Below, in pieces: positions 13,934 through 25,800 of a stretch of 31,616 bases of DNA (its first letter is position 1; each line of letters begins with the position of its first letter). The DNA comes from JBQTHP01 sp052389755 (lineage in GTDB: Bacteria; Pseudomonadota; Gammaproteobacteria; Steroidobacterales; Steroidobacteraceae). The notes under the pieces are model-generated. The model did not search any database. It was not told the DNA's origin and saw only the letters and a list, made by a program, of their open reading frames with translations. Both the position numbers and the translations under genes were made by a program. The stretch covers positions 1 through 31,616 of the forward strand of contig JBQTHP010000201.1 of assembly GCA_052389755.1 (NCBI GenBank), written 5' to 3'.

Positions 13934-14978
13934 CCTCTTCCCCTCCCGAATGGCCGTCCGCGCAATCGAGCAGCTCACGAAGCACGCACGTCGCGAAAGC
14001 GCCGCGCGTCAATCGAAAGGCGATCACCGGCTCGTTCTGCAAATCGTACTCGAGATCGCGCACGTTCAGGCGAAGACTCCGGCGCTCCTGTGCCATGCCG
14101 GCCGCGCTCGATGCCTCGCATGCTGCGGGGAACCGCGCCGCGGTCGCAACTTCGAGCGCGCGCACGCGCCCCGCCGTCGTGGGCGCTCCGACGCCCCACA
14201 GTGGCCCTGTTGGATGAACTTCAAGACGCGATGCGCGCTCCGCGATCGCCGCCTGGACTGCGTCGACGGCGAAGATGCTGCCTCGACCATCGAGGATCGC
14301 GATATCCCCGGGCTCCAGCCGTTGCCATGTTCCGTCGCTCACACGCTCCGCGAGAACCGCATTGAAGACGAGGCTGCGGGCGGCGGAAAGCACGAAGCTT
14401 CGCTCGTGCCGGCGCAGTTGCGCGACAGCGTTCAACCGGTCGAGGTTTGCAGCGCCCCGACCGAAACGCTGCACGCCGAAATAGTTGGGGACGCCGTGCG
14501 TGCGCACGAGCTCGAGCCGTTCACGCAGTGCCCCGCGATCGACCTCGAGCGATCGTACGCGGATCGCGAAGCGATTCGCCGCGAGCGCGCCCCTCGGAAG
14601 CTTCCGGCGGTGCGGATGCGCTTCGAGAACGACGAAGCCCTCCCCGCCGAATCCCGGCCATTCGGAGCACGGCCGCCTGCCGGCCGGTATCGAGAACCAC
14701 TGGGTTGCCACGGCGTGTCGATCCTTGAGGCCGGCGTACCCCACGTCGTGCTCCCGGCAGCGCGCGGCGCGTGCGAGCTCGCGAGCGACCCATGCGGTGT
14801 TGGCGCAGCGCTTGCGCACGCGCAGCAGAACGTGGGGACCTTCGCCGTCGGGGCCGAACCCGAGCTCCTCGTCGATGATGAAGTCTTCGGGCTCGGTTCG
14901 AATCCGTGCGGTGCCTATCGGTCGCCCAAAGGCCCGCGGCGGATCGATGGCTGCCGCGAGTACGTCCGCCTCAGGCAT
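13926..14978 (-). CDS. truD: tRNA pseudouridine(13) synthase
   Basis: A 350-residue TruD that makes pseudouridine 13 in tRNA-Glu. The catalytic aspartate is D86 in GYAGLKDRHAVATQ. The other family blocks are GVPNYFGVQRFGR and LSAARSLVFNAVLAER, and the protein ends with LTRGAFATCVLREL. The length fits E. coli TruD (349). The ATG at 14978 overlaps the ispDF stop by eight bases. The last residues (GGEEGA) overlap the start of the next gene, which supplies that gene's ribosome binding site. Confidence 0.97.
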   Translation of the reverse strand: MPEADVLAAAIDPPRAFGRPIGTARIRTEPEDFIIDEELGFGPDGEGPHVLLRVRKRCANTAWVARELARAARCREHDVGYAGLKDRHAVATQWFSIPAGRRPCSEWPGFGGEGFVVLEAHPHRRKLPRGALAANRFAIRVRSLEVDRGALRERLELVRTHGVPNYFGVQRFGRGAANLDRLNAVAQLRRHERSFVLSAARSLVFNAVLAERVSDGTWQRLEPGDIAILDGRGSIFAVDAVQAAIAERASRLEVHPTGPLWGVGAPTTAGRVRALEVATAARFPAACEASSAAGMAQERRSLRLNVRDLEYDLQNEPVIAFRLTRGAFATCVLRELLDCADGHSGGEEGA

Positions 14979-16137
14979 TCCTCACCATCACCACGGCCTG
15001 CGCGGCGATGCCTTCGACCCGACCCAGAAAACCCAGCCGTTCGGTCGTGGTCGCCTTCAGGTTCACCGCATCGATCGGCAGCTGCAGGAGCTCTGCGATC
15101 CGCTGCCTGATCTGAGTGCGATGCGCGGAGATTCGCGGTTGCTGCGCGATCACCGTAAGGTCTGCATTGACGAGCGCGAGCCCACGACCGCGCAACATCT
15201 GGCAGACCTGCTGAACGAAGCGGGCGCTGTCCGCGCCCCGCCACTGAGGATCGTCGTCGCGAAAATGCTCGCCGATGTCGCCGAGGCCGGCAGCGCCGAG
15301 CATCGCATCGCACAGCGCGTGCAGGACGACGTCGCCATCGGAATGCGCCACTACGCCGTGAGTGTGGGGGATCCGCACGCCGCCCAGCATGACGGCATCT
15401 CCCGGACCGAAGGCGTGAACGTCGAAGCCGGATCCCACCCGCATGTGTGCGTCCCCCGATTCGCGCGCGAGCCAGTCGGCGGCGAGCTGCAGGTCGTGCG
15501 CCGTCGTCACTTTGACGTTCGCGGCCGAGCCGCTGACGACGACGGGCTCCGCGCCCTGCCACTCCATCGCCTGTGCTTCGTCGGTCGGGCTGCGTCCGGA
15601 ACGCGCCGCGGCATCGAGCGCGGCGCACAGCGCCGCGTAGCGAAACATCTGCGGCGTCAGGGCGCGCCAGAGGCCCGCGCGATCGACGGTCGCCGCGACG
15701 CGCCCGTCCGGGCTCGACTGCTTGAGGGTATCCGACAGCGGTGTCGCGAGAAGGCCGCCCACCGGATGATCTGCGAGCTGCTCGAGCAGGCGATCGCGAT
15801 CCGCGCGGTCGAGGCAAGGCCGCGCCGCATCGTGCACGAGGACCCAGTCGTTCGGCGCCGCTCGCCCTTCGAGCGCGGCGAGGGCGCGGCGGACGGAGTC
15901 GCCGCGCGCCGGACCGCCGATCGCGGTGCTCACCTTCGCCGGGAATGTGGACGGTTGCCAGTACGTGTCGTCGGCAGCTACGGCGACGATGATGCCGGCG
16001 CACCGCGCGTCATCAATGAAGGGCGCGAGGGCCCATTCGATCATCGTTCGGCCGCGAAGCGGGGCGTACTGCTTGGGAATCTCCACGCCGAGCCTCCGAC
16101 CGGATCCGGCAGCGGGCATGACGAGCCAGTAGAGCAT
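14971..16137 (-). CDS. ispDF: Bifunctional IspD-IspF enzyme of the MEP isoprenoid pathway
   Basis: A single 388-residue frame fuses two enzymes. Residues 1 to about 228 are IspD (MEP cytidylyltransferase), with PAAGSGRRL, PKQY and VHDAARPC and the later NVKVTT. Residues 232-388 are a complete IspF (MECDP synthase) starting MRVGSGFDVHAFG, with metal ligands D239, H241 and H273 and the tail VNLKATTTERLGFLGR. There is no stop between them and the linker is about four residues. The internal ATG at 15444 has GGGG upstream and could also yield IspF alone. Most gammaproteobacteria keep ispD and ispF as adjacent separate genes; fusions are typical of alpha- and epsilonproteobacteria. Its start lies 53 bases after the ftsB stop. 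Confidence 0.95.
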   Translation of the reverse strand: MLYWLVMPAAGSGRRLGVEIPKQYAPLRGRTMIEWALAPFIDDARCAGIIVAVAADDTYWQPSTFPAKVSTAIGGPARGDSVRRALAALEGRAAPNDWVLVHDAARPCLDRADRDRLLEQLADHPVGGLLATPLSDTLKQSSPDGRVAATVDRAGLWRALTPQMFRYAALCAALDAAARSGRSPTDEAQAMEWQGAEPVVVSGSAANVKVTTAHDLQLAADWLARESGDAHMRVGSGFDVHAFGPGDAVMLGGVRIPHTHGVVAHSDGDVVLHALCDAMLGAAGLGDIGEHFRDDDPQWRGADSARFVQQVCQMLRGRGLALVNADLTVIAQQPRISAHRTQIRQRIAELLQLPIDAVNLKATTTERLGFLGRVEGIAAQAVVMVRNA

Positions 16138-16140
16138 CGG

Positions 16141-16168
16141 CTTCCGCCTTCCGGCTTCCGTCTACCGG
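16141..16168 (-). repeat. Four tandem heptamers between ftsB and ispDF
   Basis: The plus strand reads CTTCCGC, CTTCCGG, CTTCCGT, CTACCGG: four near-identical 7-base units in the short spacer just upstream of the ispDF start codon. Related 7-base-periodic sequence occurs at 10937-10978. It spans the place where an ispDF ribosome binding site should be; on the minus strand it supplies GGAAG-rich sequence that may serve this purpose. Confidence 0.6.
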
Positions 16169-16190
16169 CCGGAGAAGAGCGCGACGCGCA

Positions 16191-16508
16191 TCAGCGCGCG
16201 GCCGTTCGCGTGCCTGACTCGTTTTCAGCGGGCGGTGAAGGCGGAACGACCTGGTAGAAGGTCTCGCCGTCCGCGACCATCCCGAGCTCGCTGCGCGCAC
16301 GCTCTTCGAGCGCTGCCATACCGCTCTTGAGATCTCGCACTTCGGCGGCGAGCTGGAGGTTGCGGTCAGTCAGACGCTGGTTCTCAGCGCGCTGCGCGGC
16401 CACGGCGGCCTTCAGCCGCCCCAGGTCGCGAACACCGTCATCGGAGAGCCACAGCCGGTGCTGCAGCAGGGTGACGACGAGCAGCAGAGCGATGGCGAGC
16501 CATTTCAT
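16191..16508 (-). CDS. ftsB: Cell division protein FtsB
   Basis: A 105-residue bitopic protein: one N-terminal membrane helix (about 3-18, LAIALLLVVTLLQ), then a coiled coil (about 28-75, with RAENQRLTDRNLQLAAEVRD). The conserved ERARSELGMV, DGETFYQVV follows. FtsB links with FtsL and FtsQ in the divisome. It sits between eno and ispDF, its standard gammaproteobacterial position. The tail after the conserved part (PPSPPAENES) is variable. Confidence 0.95.
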   Translation of the reverse strand: MKWLAIALLLVVTLLQHRLWLSDDGVRDLGRLKAAVAAQRAENQRLTDRNLQLAAEVRDLKSGMAALEERARSELGMVADGETFYQVVPPSPPAENESGTRTAAR

Positions 16509-16579
16509 CAGGCCGCGAGACTAGCACGCCCGGAGGAAGACGGCTCAGACGACCCAAACGTTTACGACGGCTCCGGCCG

Positions 16580-17866
16580 TCAGCCGATCTTCACTGGAAA
16601 CGCCTCACGCCCCGCGTAGCGCGCCCGCCCCCCGAGCTCCGCCTCGATGCGCAGGAGCTGGTTGTACTTCGCGGTCCGGTCGGACCGCGACAGCGATCCG
16701 GTCTTGATCTGGGTCGCCGCGGTCGCGACCGCGAGGTCCGCGATCGTGCTGTCCTCGGTCTCGCCCGAGCGGTGAGAGACGACCGCAGCGTAGCGAGCAC
16801 GATCCGCCATTGCGATCGCCTCGAGCGTCTCGGTGAGCGTGCCGATCTGGTTCGGCTTGATCAGGATCGCGTTCGCGATCTTCTTTTCGATCCCTTCCTT
16901 CAGGATCTTCGTGTTCGTGACGAAGAGGTCGTCGCCGACGAGCTGGACTCTCGCGCCGAGAAGCCGCGTGAGCTCTGCCCAGCCGTCCCAGTCGGACTCG
17001 CTCATGCCGTCCTCGATCGTGATGATCGGGTACTTCGATACGAGCTCGCCGAGGTAGCGGGCGAACTCCGGCGCGGAGAAGGACCGCTTCTCCGACTCGA
17101 GCACGTAGCGCCCGTCACGGAAGAACTCCGTGCTCGCGACGTCGAGACCGAGATACACGTCGCGGCCCGCCGCGTAGCCCGCCGTCTGCACCGCCTGCAG
17201 GATCGTCGCGAGCGCGGCCTCGTTCGATTCGAGGTCGGGCGCGAATCCCCCTTCGTCGCCCACGGCCGTGGAGAGGCCGCGTTCGCTCAGCAGCTTCTTC
17301 AGCGCGTGAAACACCTCGGCTCCGCAACGCAACGCCTCGCTGAAGGTCGGCGCGCCGACCGGCAGGATCATGAATTCCTGGATGTCGAGACTGTTGTTCG
17401 CATGCGCGCCGCCGTTCACGATGTTCATCATCGGCACAGGCATCACCGGCTCACGGCCGTCGGCCAGGTGCCGGTAGAGCGGAACGCGCGCGTCGCGCGC
17501 CGCCGCGTGCGCATTCGCGAGCGACACGGCGAGGATCGCATTCGCACCGAGCCGGCCCTTCGTCTCCGTGCCGTCGAGCTCGATCATGCGCCGGTCTATC
17601 GCCGGCTGATCGCGCGGATCCTTGCCGAGCAGTGCTTCGCGCAGCACGCGGTTGACGTTCTCCACGGCCCGCAGCACGCCCTTACCGACGTACCGCTTCG
17701 CGTCGCCGTCACGCAGCTCGACGGCCTCGCGCGAGCCGGTCGAGGCGCCCGAGGGCACCGCAGCGCGCCCCATCGCGCCCGAGTCGAGAAGTACGTCGGC
17801 TTCGACGGTCGGGTTGCCGCGCGAGTCGATGATCTCGCGTGCGCGAATGTCGACGATGCGGCTCAT
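16580..17866 (-). CDS. eno: Enolase
   Basis: A 428-residue glycolytic enzyme that converts 2-phosphoglycerate to phosphoenolpyruvate; it is often part of the RNA degradosome as well. It has ARE-IDSRGNPTVE at the start, VPSGASTGSREA, the metal/catalytic VGDEGGFAPD, TIEDGMSESDWDGW, LVGDDLFVTN, the lysine-bearing ILIKPNQIGT and VSHRSGETED. Its ATG overlaps the kdsA stop by four bases (ATGA), giving the coupled pyrG-kdsA-eno set. Confidence 0.98.
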   Translation of the reverse strand: MSRIVDIRAREIIDSRGNPTVEADVLLDSGAMGRAAVPSGASTGSREAVELRDGDAKRYVGKGVLRAVENVNRVLREALLGKDPRDQPAIDRRMIELDGTETKGRLGANAILAVSLANAHAAARDARVPLYRHLADGREPVMPVPMMNIVNGGAHANNSLDIQEFMILPVGAPTFSEALRCGAEVFHALKKLLSERGLSTAVGDEGGFAPDLESNEAALATILQAVQTAGYAAGRDVYLGLDVASTEFFRDGRYVLESEKRSFSAPEFARYLGELVSKYPIITIEDGMSESDWDGWAELTRLLGARVQLVGDDLFVTNTKILKEGIEKKIANAILIKPNQIGTLTETLEAIAMADRARYAAVVSHRSGETEDSTIADLAVATAATQIKTGSLSRSDRTAKYNQLLRIEAELGGRARYAGREAFPVKIG

Positions 17867-18692
17867 AGCAGCGATTCCTCGTACGGCTTCGCCTTCACGG
17901 CCCTATCGAGCTCCTTGAGCGTCGCGAGCAGCGGTTCCATGCGATCGAGCGGCCACGCGTTCGGTCCGTCGGAGAGCGCCTTTGCCGGATCGGGATGCGT
18001 CTCCATGAAAAGGCCCGCCACACCCGCACCGATCGCCGCGCGGGCCAGCACGGGCACGAACTCGCGTTGCCCACCCGATGAGGTGCCTTTACCGCCCGGG
18101 AGCTGCACGGAGTGCGTGGCGTCGAACACGACCGGACACCCGGTCTCGCGCATCACCGAGAGCGCGCGCATGTCGGAGACGAGATTGTTGTAGCCGAACG
18201 AGAAGCCCCGCTCGCACACCATGATCGCCTCGTTCCCGGTGGAGCGCGCCTTGTCGACCACGTTGCGCATCTCCCAGGGCGAGAGGAACTGGCCCTTTTT
18301 GATATTCAAGGGTTTGCCCTGGGCCGCCGCGTTCACGATGAAATTGGTCTGGCGGCACAGGAACGCCGGCGTCTGCAGCACGTCGACGACGGCCGCGACC
18401 TCGCCAAGCGGGGTGTCCTCGTGCACGTCGGTCAGCACGGGCACGCCGACACGCCGCCGAACGTCGTCGAGAACCTTCAGGCCGGCCGCGATGCCGGGAC
18501 CGCGGAAGCTGCCGCGCGACGAGCGGTTCGCCTTGTCGTAGGACGCCTTGAAGACGAACGGGATCGACAGACGCTGCGTCAGCTCCTTCAGCTTCCCCGC
18601 GATCTCTTCGGTGAGCGTCGGGCCTTCAATGACGCACGGACCGGCGATCAGAAAGAACGGCCGGTCGGCTCCGATCTCCTGGCCGGCGAGCT

Positions 18693-18696
<4 letters not shown>
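17863..18696 (-). CDS. kdsA: Kdo-8-phosphate synthase
   Basis: A 277-residue 3-deoxy-D-manno-octulosonate 8-phosphate synthase that condenses arabinose-5-phosphate and PEP for the Kdo of lipopolysaccharide. The motifs are FFLIAGPCVIE, FKASYDKANRSS, VLTDVHED, QTPAFLCRQT, NIKKGQFLSPWEM and VFDATHSVQLPG. The PEP it uses is the product of the next gene, eno. The ATG at 18696 overlaps the pyrG stop (ATGA). The longer open frame upstream is a shadow of pyrG. Confidence 0.97.
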
Positions 18697-20339
<1,643 letters not shown>

Positions 20340-20372
20340 GCGTGGAATTTCCGTCGGGAGCACCGCTGTCAG

Positions 20373-20393
20373 GTCGGCGGCGGAAGGCCGGTA
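20373..20393 (+). repeat. Possible heptamer-repeat remnant in the tilS-pyrG gap
   Basis: The plus strand can be read GTCGGCG, GCGGAAG, GCCGGTA. The middle and last units match the complement of the repeat upstream of ispDF (units ending in CGGAAG and CCGGTAG). It is short and could be chance in GC-rich DNA. Confidence 0.3.
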
Positions 20394-20442
20394 TGGCTCT
20401 CCGCACGACGGGCGGGCAGGTTACCAAATGGAACGCAGTCAC

Positions 20443-21819
20443 TCAATTTGACACGCGGTGCCAGACGAGCCTCGATCGATCGGTTGCATCGTCAAGTGCC
20501 TGGATCGACACGTCGACCCAGCGGTCGCCCGCGGCGAGCACCCGTTCGCCGTCGACGATCAGAGGCAGCCGCTCGCGTTCGAGCGGAGCGAGCTTTGCCG
20601 TGTGCAACAGTGACTTGAGCGAGCGGCGCGGGCCGCCCTGCTTCGGTCTCAGGTACTCCCCGCCTGCGCGCCAGCGAACGGTCACTCTGTCGGGAACCCG
20701 ACCGAGATCGATCGGCCCGCGCGGATCCCGGGCGAGCGTAAGCGTGCCCAGGTCGTCCGGCAGCGCAAGCGCCTGATCGACTTTCCACTGCCACACCTGT
20801 ACCGGGCGGGTGGCAGCGGCTTGCCTGCGCTCCAGAGAGATGCGATCGCCGTGGCGCCGGATCGCCGCATCGCCCCAGGACACGACAGGATTCGCATCGG
20901 CGCGCGCGGCGAGCAGCGGCCCCGCGATTTCACGCAGACGTCGTGCGTCGGGAAGCGTCATCCCACCACGACCGATCCAGTAGCGCAGCGCGTTGCACCG
21001 GCGCTCGATATCGAGCGCTCGAAGCGCACTTGCCGACAGCGCCGCACCGTCCGCGGCCCGTTCGACGTCCGCGCGTGCCACGGCGTCGAGCATTCGTTGC
21101 GCGTCGGCCGCGTGTCGAGCGGCTCGGGACACGGCTTCGGCCGCGCCCGGCCAGCGCTCGCGGAGGACGGGTACGACCCGCTGGCGCAAGAAGCTCCGGT
21201 CGAATCTGTCATCACTGTTGGTCGGATCCTCGACCCACTCGATGCGCGCGTCGCGAGCCCACGCCGCGATCGCCGCGCGGGAAAAAGCAAGCAGCGGCCG
21301 CACGATGAGGCCGGGACCGAACGGCGCGATTTCGGGCATCGCCGCGAGCCCTCTCACCCCCGCGCCGCGCAGGAGCTGGAGCAGCACCGTCTCGAGCTGA
21401 TCGTCTGCGTGGTGAGCGGTGACGAGGATCTCGCCCTCGCGCAGCGCCGCACGCAGCAGGGCGTAACGCGCTTCGCGTGCGTCGGCTTCGAGCGATCGGC
21501 CGGCGGCCCGCGGTACGCGTGCGTCGAGTACCACGAGCGGCACTCGCGCGTGGCGCGCAAGCGCGCGGCAGTGTCGGCTCCATTGCACCGATTCAGGATG
21601 CAGATGGTGATCGACGTGCACTGCGCGGACGCGCGGACGCGCGCGCGCCGGGCGGGCGTCGCGGGCGGATGCAAGCGCCGCAAGGAGCGCAGCTGAATCG
21701 ACGCCGCCGCTCAGAGCCAGGCAGAGATCGACATCGGGATAAAGCGGCATGCGAGCGACGAGCCATGCATCGACCGCTGCCGGACCGAAGGAGCCTCTTT
21801 CGATGCGCCGCGAGGCCAC
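20443..21819 (-). CDS. tilS: tRNA(Ile)-lysidine synthase
   Basis: A 458-residue TilS that converts C34 of the CAU tRNA-Ile to lysidine so that it reads AUA. The ATP-pyrophosphatase P-loop LALSGGVDS is at about 34-42, followed by VHVDHHLHP, VTAHHADDQLETVLLQLLRG and EDPTNSDDRFDRSFLR. The C-terminal TilS substrate-binding regions include VRWRAGGEYLRPKQGGPRRS and KSLL. The start is a GTG at 21819 with a GGAG seven bases upstream, 12 bases after the accA stop. Confidence 0.95.
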   Translation of the reverse strand: MASRRIERGSFGPAAVDAWLVARMPLYPDVDLCLALSGGVDSAALLAALASARDARPARARPRVRAVHVDHHLHPESVQWSRHCRALARHARVPLVVLDARVPRAAGRSLEADAREARYALLRAALREGEILVTAHHADDQLETVLLQLLRGAGVRGLAAMPEIAPFGPGLIVRPLLAFSRAAIAAWARDARIEWVEDPTNSDDRFDRSFLRQRVVPVLRERWPGAAEAVSRAARHAADAQRMLDAVARADVERAADGAALSASALRALDIERRCNALRYWIGRGGMTLPDARRLREIAGPLLAARADANPVVSWGDAAIRRHGDRISLERRQAAATRPVQVWQWKVDQALALPDDLGTLTLARDPRGPIDLGRVPDRVTVRWRAGGEYLRPKQGGPRRSLKSLLHTAKLAPLERERLPLIVDGERVLAAGDRWVDVSIQALDDATDRSRLVWHRVSN

Positions 21820-21831
21820 GGCTGGTCTCCG

Positions 21832-22797
21832 TCACTCGACGGTTTCGGAGAACACGCCGAAGCTCGCGATGCGCGCGGCGCGCGCCTCGCGCACCTGCTC
21901 GATCGGCATGGCCTCGAGCTCATCGAGATGGCGGATGAGCGCCGCCTTGAGCGTCTCGCACGTCGCGGCGTGGTCGCGATGCGCGCCGCCGAGCGGTTCC
22001 TCGAGCACCTCGTCGATGAAGCCGAGTTGGTCGAGCCGGTCGGCAGTGAGCCCCATCGCCTCCGCCGCCGCCTCCTTCTTGTCCGCGCTCTTCCAGAGGA
22101 TCGATGCGCAGCCTTCGGGGGAGATCACCGAGTACGTCGCGTAACGGAGCATGAGCAGGCGATCGCACACGCCGATCGCGAGCGCGCCGCCGGAGCCGCC
22201 TTCGCCGATCACCACGCTCACGATGGGAATGCGCAGCAGCGACATCTCGAAGAGGTTGCGCGCGATCGCCTCGCTCTGCCCCCTCTCCTCCGATCCCACG
22301 CCGGGATAGGCGCCGGGCGTGTCGATCAGCGTGACGAGGGGCAGACTGAATCGCTCGGCCATGCGCATCAGCCGCAGGGCCTTCCGATACCCTTCCGGCT
22401 TTGGCATGCCGTAGTTGCGTCGCACGCGCTCTTTCGTATCGCGTCCCTTCTGATGGCCGATCAGCATGATCGGCCGGCCCTCGAGCCGGGCGAGCCCGCC
22501 GACGATCGACAGATCGTCGCCGAACATGCGATCGCCGTGCAGTTCCTGGAAATCTCCGAAGATCGCGTTCGCGTAATCGAGAGTGTAGGGCCGCTGCGGA
22601 TGGCGTGCGAGCTGCGTGATCTGCCAGGGAGTGAGACTCGCGAAGATGCTCGTCGTCAGCTGCCGGCTCTTCGCCTGCAGCCGCGCGATCTCGTCCTGGA
22701 TGTTCACCTCGGAATCGGAGCCGACGTGACGAAGCTCCTCGATTTTCGCCTCGAGCTCGGCGATCGGTTGTTCGAAATCGAGGAAAGCTACGGCCAT
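21832..22797 (-). CDS. accA: Acetyl-CoA carboxylase carboxyltransferase subunit alpha
   Basis: A 321-residue AccA, which with AccD transfers carboxyl from biotin to acetyl-CoA to form malonyl-CoA. The start FLDFEQPIAELEAKIEELR is a standard AccA opening. GHQKGRDTKERVRRNYGMPK, LIDTPGAYPG and the glycine-rich GEGGSGGALAIG are all present. The length is close to E. coli AccA (319). It lies nine bases after dnaE, the dnaE-accA pair being widely conserved. Confidence 0.98.
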   Translation of the reverse strand: MAVAFLDFEQPIAELEAKIEELRHVGSDSEVNIQDEIARLQAKSRQLTTSIFASLTPWQITQLARHPQRPYTLDYANAIFGDFQELHGDRMFGDDLSIVGGLARLEGRPIMLIGHQKGRDTKERVRRNYGMPKPEGYRKALRLMRMAERFSLPLVTLIDTPGAYPGVGSEERGQSEAIARNLFEMSLLRIPIVSVVIGEGGSGGALAIGVCDRLLMLRYATYSVISPEGCASILWKSADKKEAAAEAMGLTADRLDQLGFIDEVLEEPLGGAHRDHAATCETLKAALIRHLDELEAMPIEQVREARAARIASFGVFSETVE

Positions 22798-22806
22798 GAC
22801 CGAACG

Positions 22807-25800
22807 TTACGGACGGCTGCCGCGATCCGCAAGGCGCTCGGAATCGGGCGAAAGGCCGTACATCACCCGCACTCTCGCGCCCGTGAAGCTCTCGAGATGC
22901 TCGATCAGCTCGCGCGTCGCGCGCACCCGCCACTCGGGTCCGAGCGTGAGCGCGCCGAGCGCATCGCGGCCGCTATAGCGCACGGCCACTTCGCAGGGTC
23001 CCGGTCGCCAGGGGTCGAGAAGGTCCGCGAGGCGGGTGATAAGCGATGCCGCCGCATCCGCAGCCGGCCAGGTGATCAGGAGGCGTCGCGCCTGTTGCTC
23101 GCGCAGCCTGTCGAGCTCGCTGATGCGGCGCGCCGACAGACGCCACGCGTCGATGAATTCGTCGAAGCGCAGCGTACCCTCGATCAGCACCAGGGCATCC
23201 TTCGCGATGAGATCGCGATACTGCTGGTAGATCTCGTCGAACAGGCTCACCTCGATGCGCCCCGAACGATCGTCGAGCACGAGGCTGGTGCGCGCGCCGC
23301 GCTTGCGGATCTCGTGGACGAGCCCCGCGATGACCACAGGCCTGCCCGGACCGAAGCTGCGCCCGCTCTCGCCGCCCGGCAGCGGCCGCTCGCTCACGAG
23401 GTCGGCGATGCGGCTCGAGACGAACCTCGGCAGATCGGCCTCGAAACGATCGATCGGATGGCCGGTGAGATAGAGGCCGAGGGTTTCGCGCTCGCCGGCG
23501 AGACGAATCGCTTCGCTCCACTCCGGCTGCACGGGTCCGCTCGCCGCGCTCGGCTCGACGCTGCGCTCCGCCGCCGCAAGGCCGAACATGTCGTTCTGGC
23601 CCGCTTCGCTCGCGCGCGAGTTCTGCTCCCCGAGCTGCAGGGCGCCCGGCAGGCGATGCATGAGGGTCGCGCGGCCCACGCCGAGACCGTCGAGACTTCC
23701 CGAGCGGATCAACGCCTCGAACACGCGGCGATTGAGCTTCTGCAGATCGAGGCGGCGGCACAGGTCCTCGAGGCTGCGATATGCACCGCGCGCTTCACGC
23801 TCGGCGATCAGCGCCTCGACGGCGCCCTGCCCCACGCCTCGGATGGCGCCCAGGCCGTAGCGGATCGTGCGCGCGTCGGCGGGCGCGAACTCGTACCGGG
23901 ACGCGTTCACGTCCGGCGGCTCGACCTTGAGGTCGAGAATCTTGCACTCCTCGATGAGCGTGACGACCTTGTCGGTGTGATCCATGTCGGCGGAAAGCAC
24001 GGCCGCCATGAACGGCGCGGGGTAATGCGCCTTCAGATATGCCGTCTGATAGGAAAGCAGCGCATACGCCGCCGAGTGCGACTTGTTGAAGCCGTAGCCG
24101 GCGAACTTCTCCATGAGATCGAAGATGTGCGCGGCCTGCCGCGGCTCGACGCCGCGGCGCACCGCACCGTCGACGAACACCGAACGCTGCTGCGCCATCT
24201 CCTCGGGCTTCTTCTTGCCCATCGCGCGGCGCAGGAGATCGGCGCCGCCGAGCGTATAGCCCGCGAGCACCTGCGCGATCTGCATCACCTGCTCCTGGTA
24301 CAGGATGACGCCGTACGTCGAGGCGAGCATCGGTTTCAGGCTCGGATGGAGGTAGTCGATGGTCGCGTCCGCCGGACTGTGCTTCCTGCTGATGAAATCA
24401 TCGACCATGCCCGACTGCAGCGGACCCGGCCGGAACAGCGCGACGAGCGCGACGATGTCCTCGAAGCAATCGGGCTGCAGGCGACGGATGAGGTCCTTCA
24501 TTCCCCGCGACTCGAGCTGGAACACCGCCGTCGTGCGGCACGACTTCAGCAGCGCGTACGTGGGCGCGTCGTCCATCGGCAGCCGCTGCATGTCCAATGG
24601 CGCTTCGCCGCGAGCTTCGCGGATCCGATTGATGACGGCGATCGCGCGGTCGATGATCGTCAGCGTACGCAGGCCGAGGAAGTCGAACTTGACGAGGCCG
24701 ACCGCCTCGACGTCGTCCTTGTCGAACTGGGTGACGACGCTCTGCCCGCCTGCCTCGCAGTAGAGCGGCGCGAAATCGGTGAGCACCGACGGCGCGATCA
24801 CGACGCCGCCCGCGTGCGTGCCGGCGTTGCGCGTCAGACCCTCGAGCGAGCGCGCGAGATCGATGAGATTGCGGACTTCGTCCTCGGCCTTGTAGAGGCG
24901 TGCGAGCTCGGGCTCTTTCTCGAGCGCGGCATCGAGCGTAATGCCGAGCTCGAAGGGAATGAGCTTCGCGATCCGGTCGACGTAGCCGTAGCTCATCCCG
25001 AGCACGCGGCCGACGTCGCGCACGACGGCCTTCGCGGCGAGCGTGCCGTACGTGATGATCTGCGACACGCGCTCCCGCCCGTATTTGTGCGCGACGTACT
25101 CGATCACCCGATCGCGGCCTTCCATGCAGAAGTCCACGTCGAAGTCGGGCATCGACACGCGCTCGGGATTCAGGAAACGCTCGAAGAGAAGATCATGTGC
25201 GATCGGATCGAGGTCGGTAATGCCGAGCGCCCAGGCAACGAGAGATCCGGCGCCCGAGCCTCGCCCCGGTCCGACCGGCACCCCGTGCTCGCGTGCCCAG
25301 CGGATGAAATCCGCGACGATGAGGAAGTAGCCGGCGAATCCCATCTGACAGATGACGTCGAGCTCGGTTGCGAGCCGGCGCTGGTACTCGAGCGCCTCCG
25401 TGCGGCCGTTCAGTCGGCCGGCGAGGCCGCGGGCCGCCTCGCTGCGCAGAAAGTCCGTCGCGCTCGTGCCGTGCGGCACGGGGTACGCCGGAAGCCGTAC
25501 CTCGCCGAGCTTCAGCGGCAGACTGCACCGCCGCGCGATCTCGACCGTGTTCGCGAGCGCCTCCGGTACGTCGGCGAACAGCGCGGCCATCTCTTCGGGG
25601 CTGCGCAGATACTGCTGGCGCGTGAAGCGCCGCGGCCGACCGGAATCCGTGAGCAGCGTCCCGTCGTGGATGCATACGCGCGCCTCGTGCGACTCGAAAT
25701 GCTCTTCCGCGATGAAGCGCACGTCGTTGGTGGCCACGACCGGGAGCCCGTGACGCGAGGCGAGCGCGACGGCCGACGCGATGTAGGTTTCCTCGTCCGC

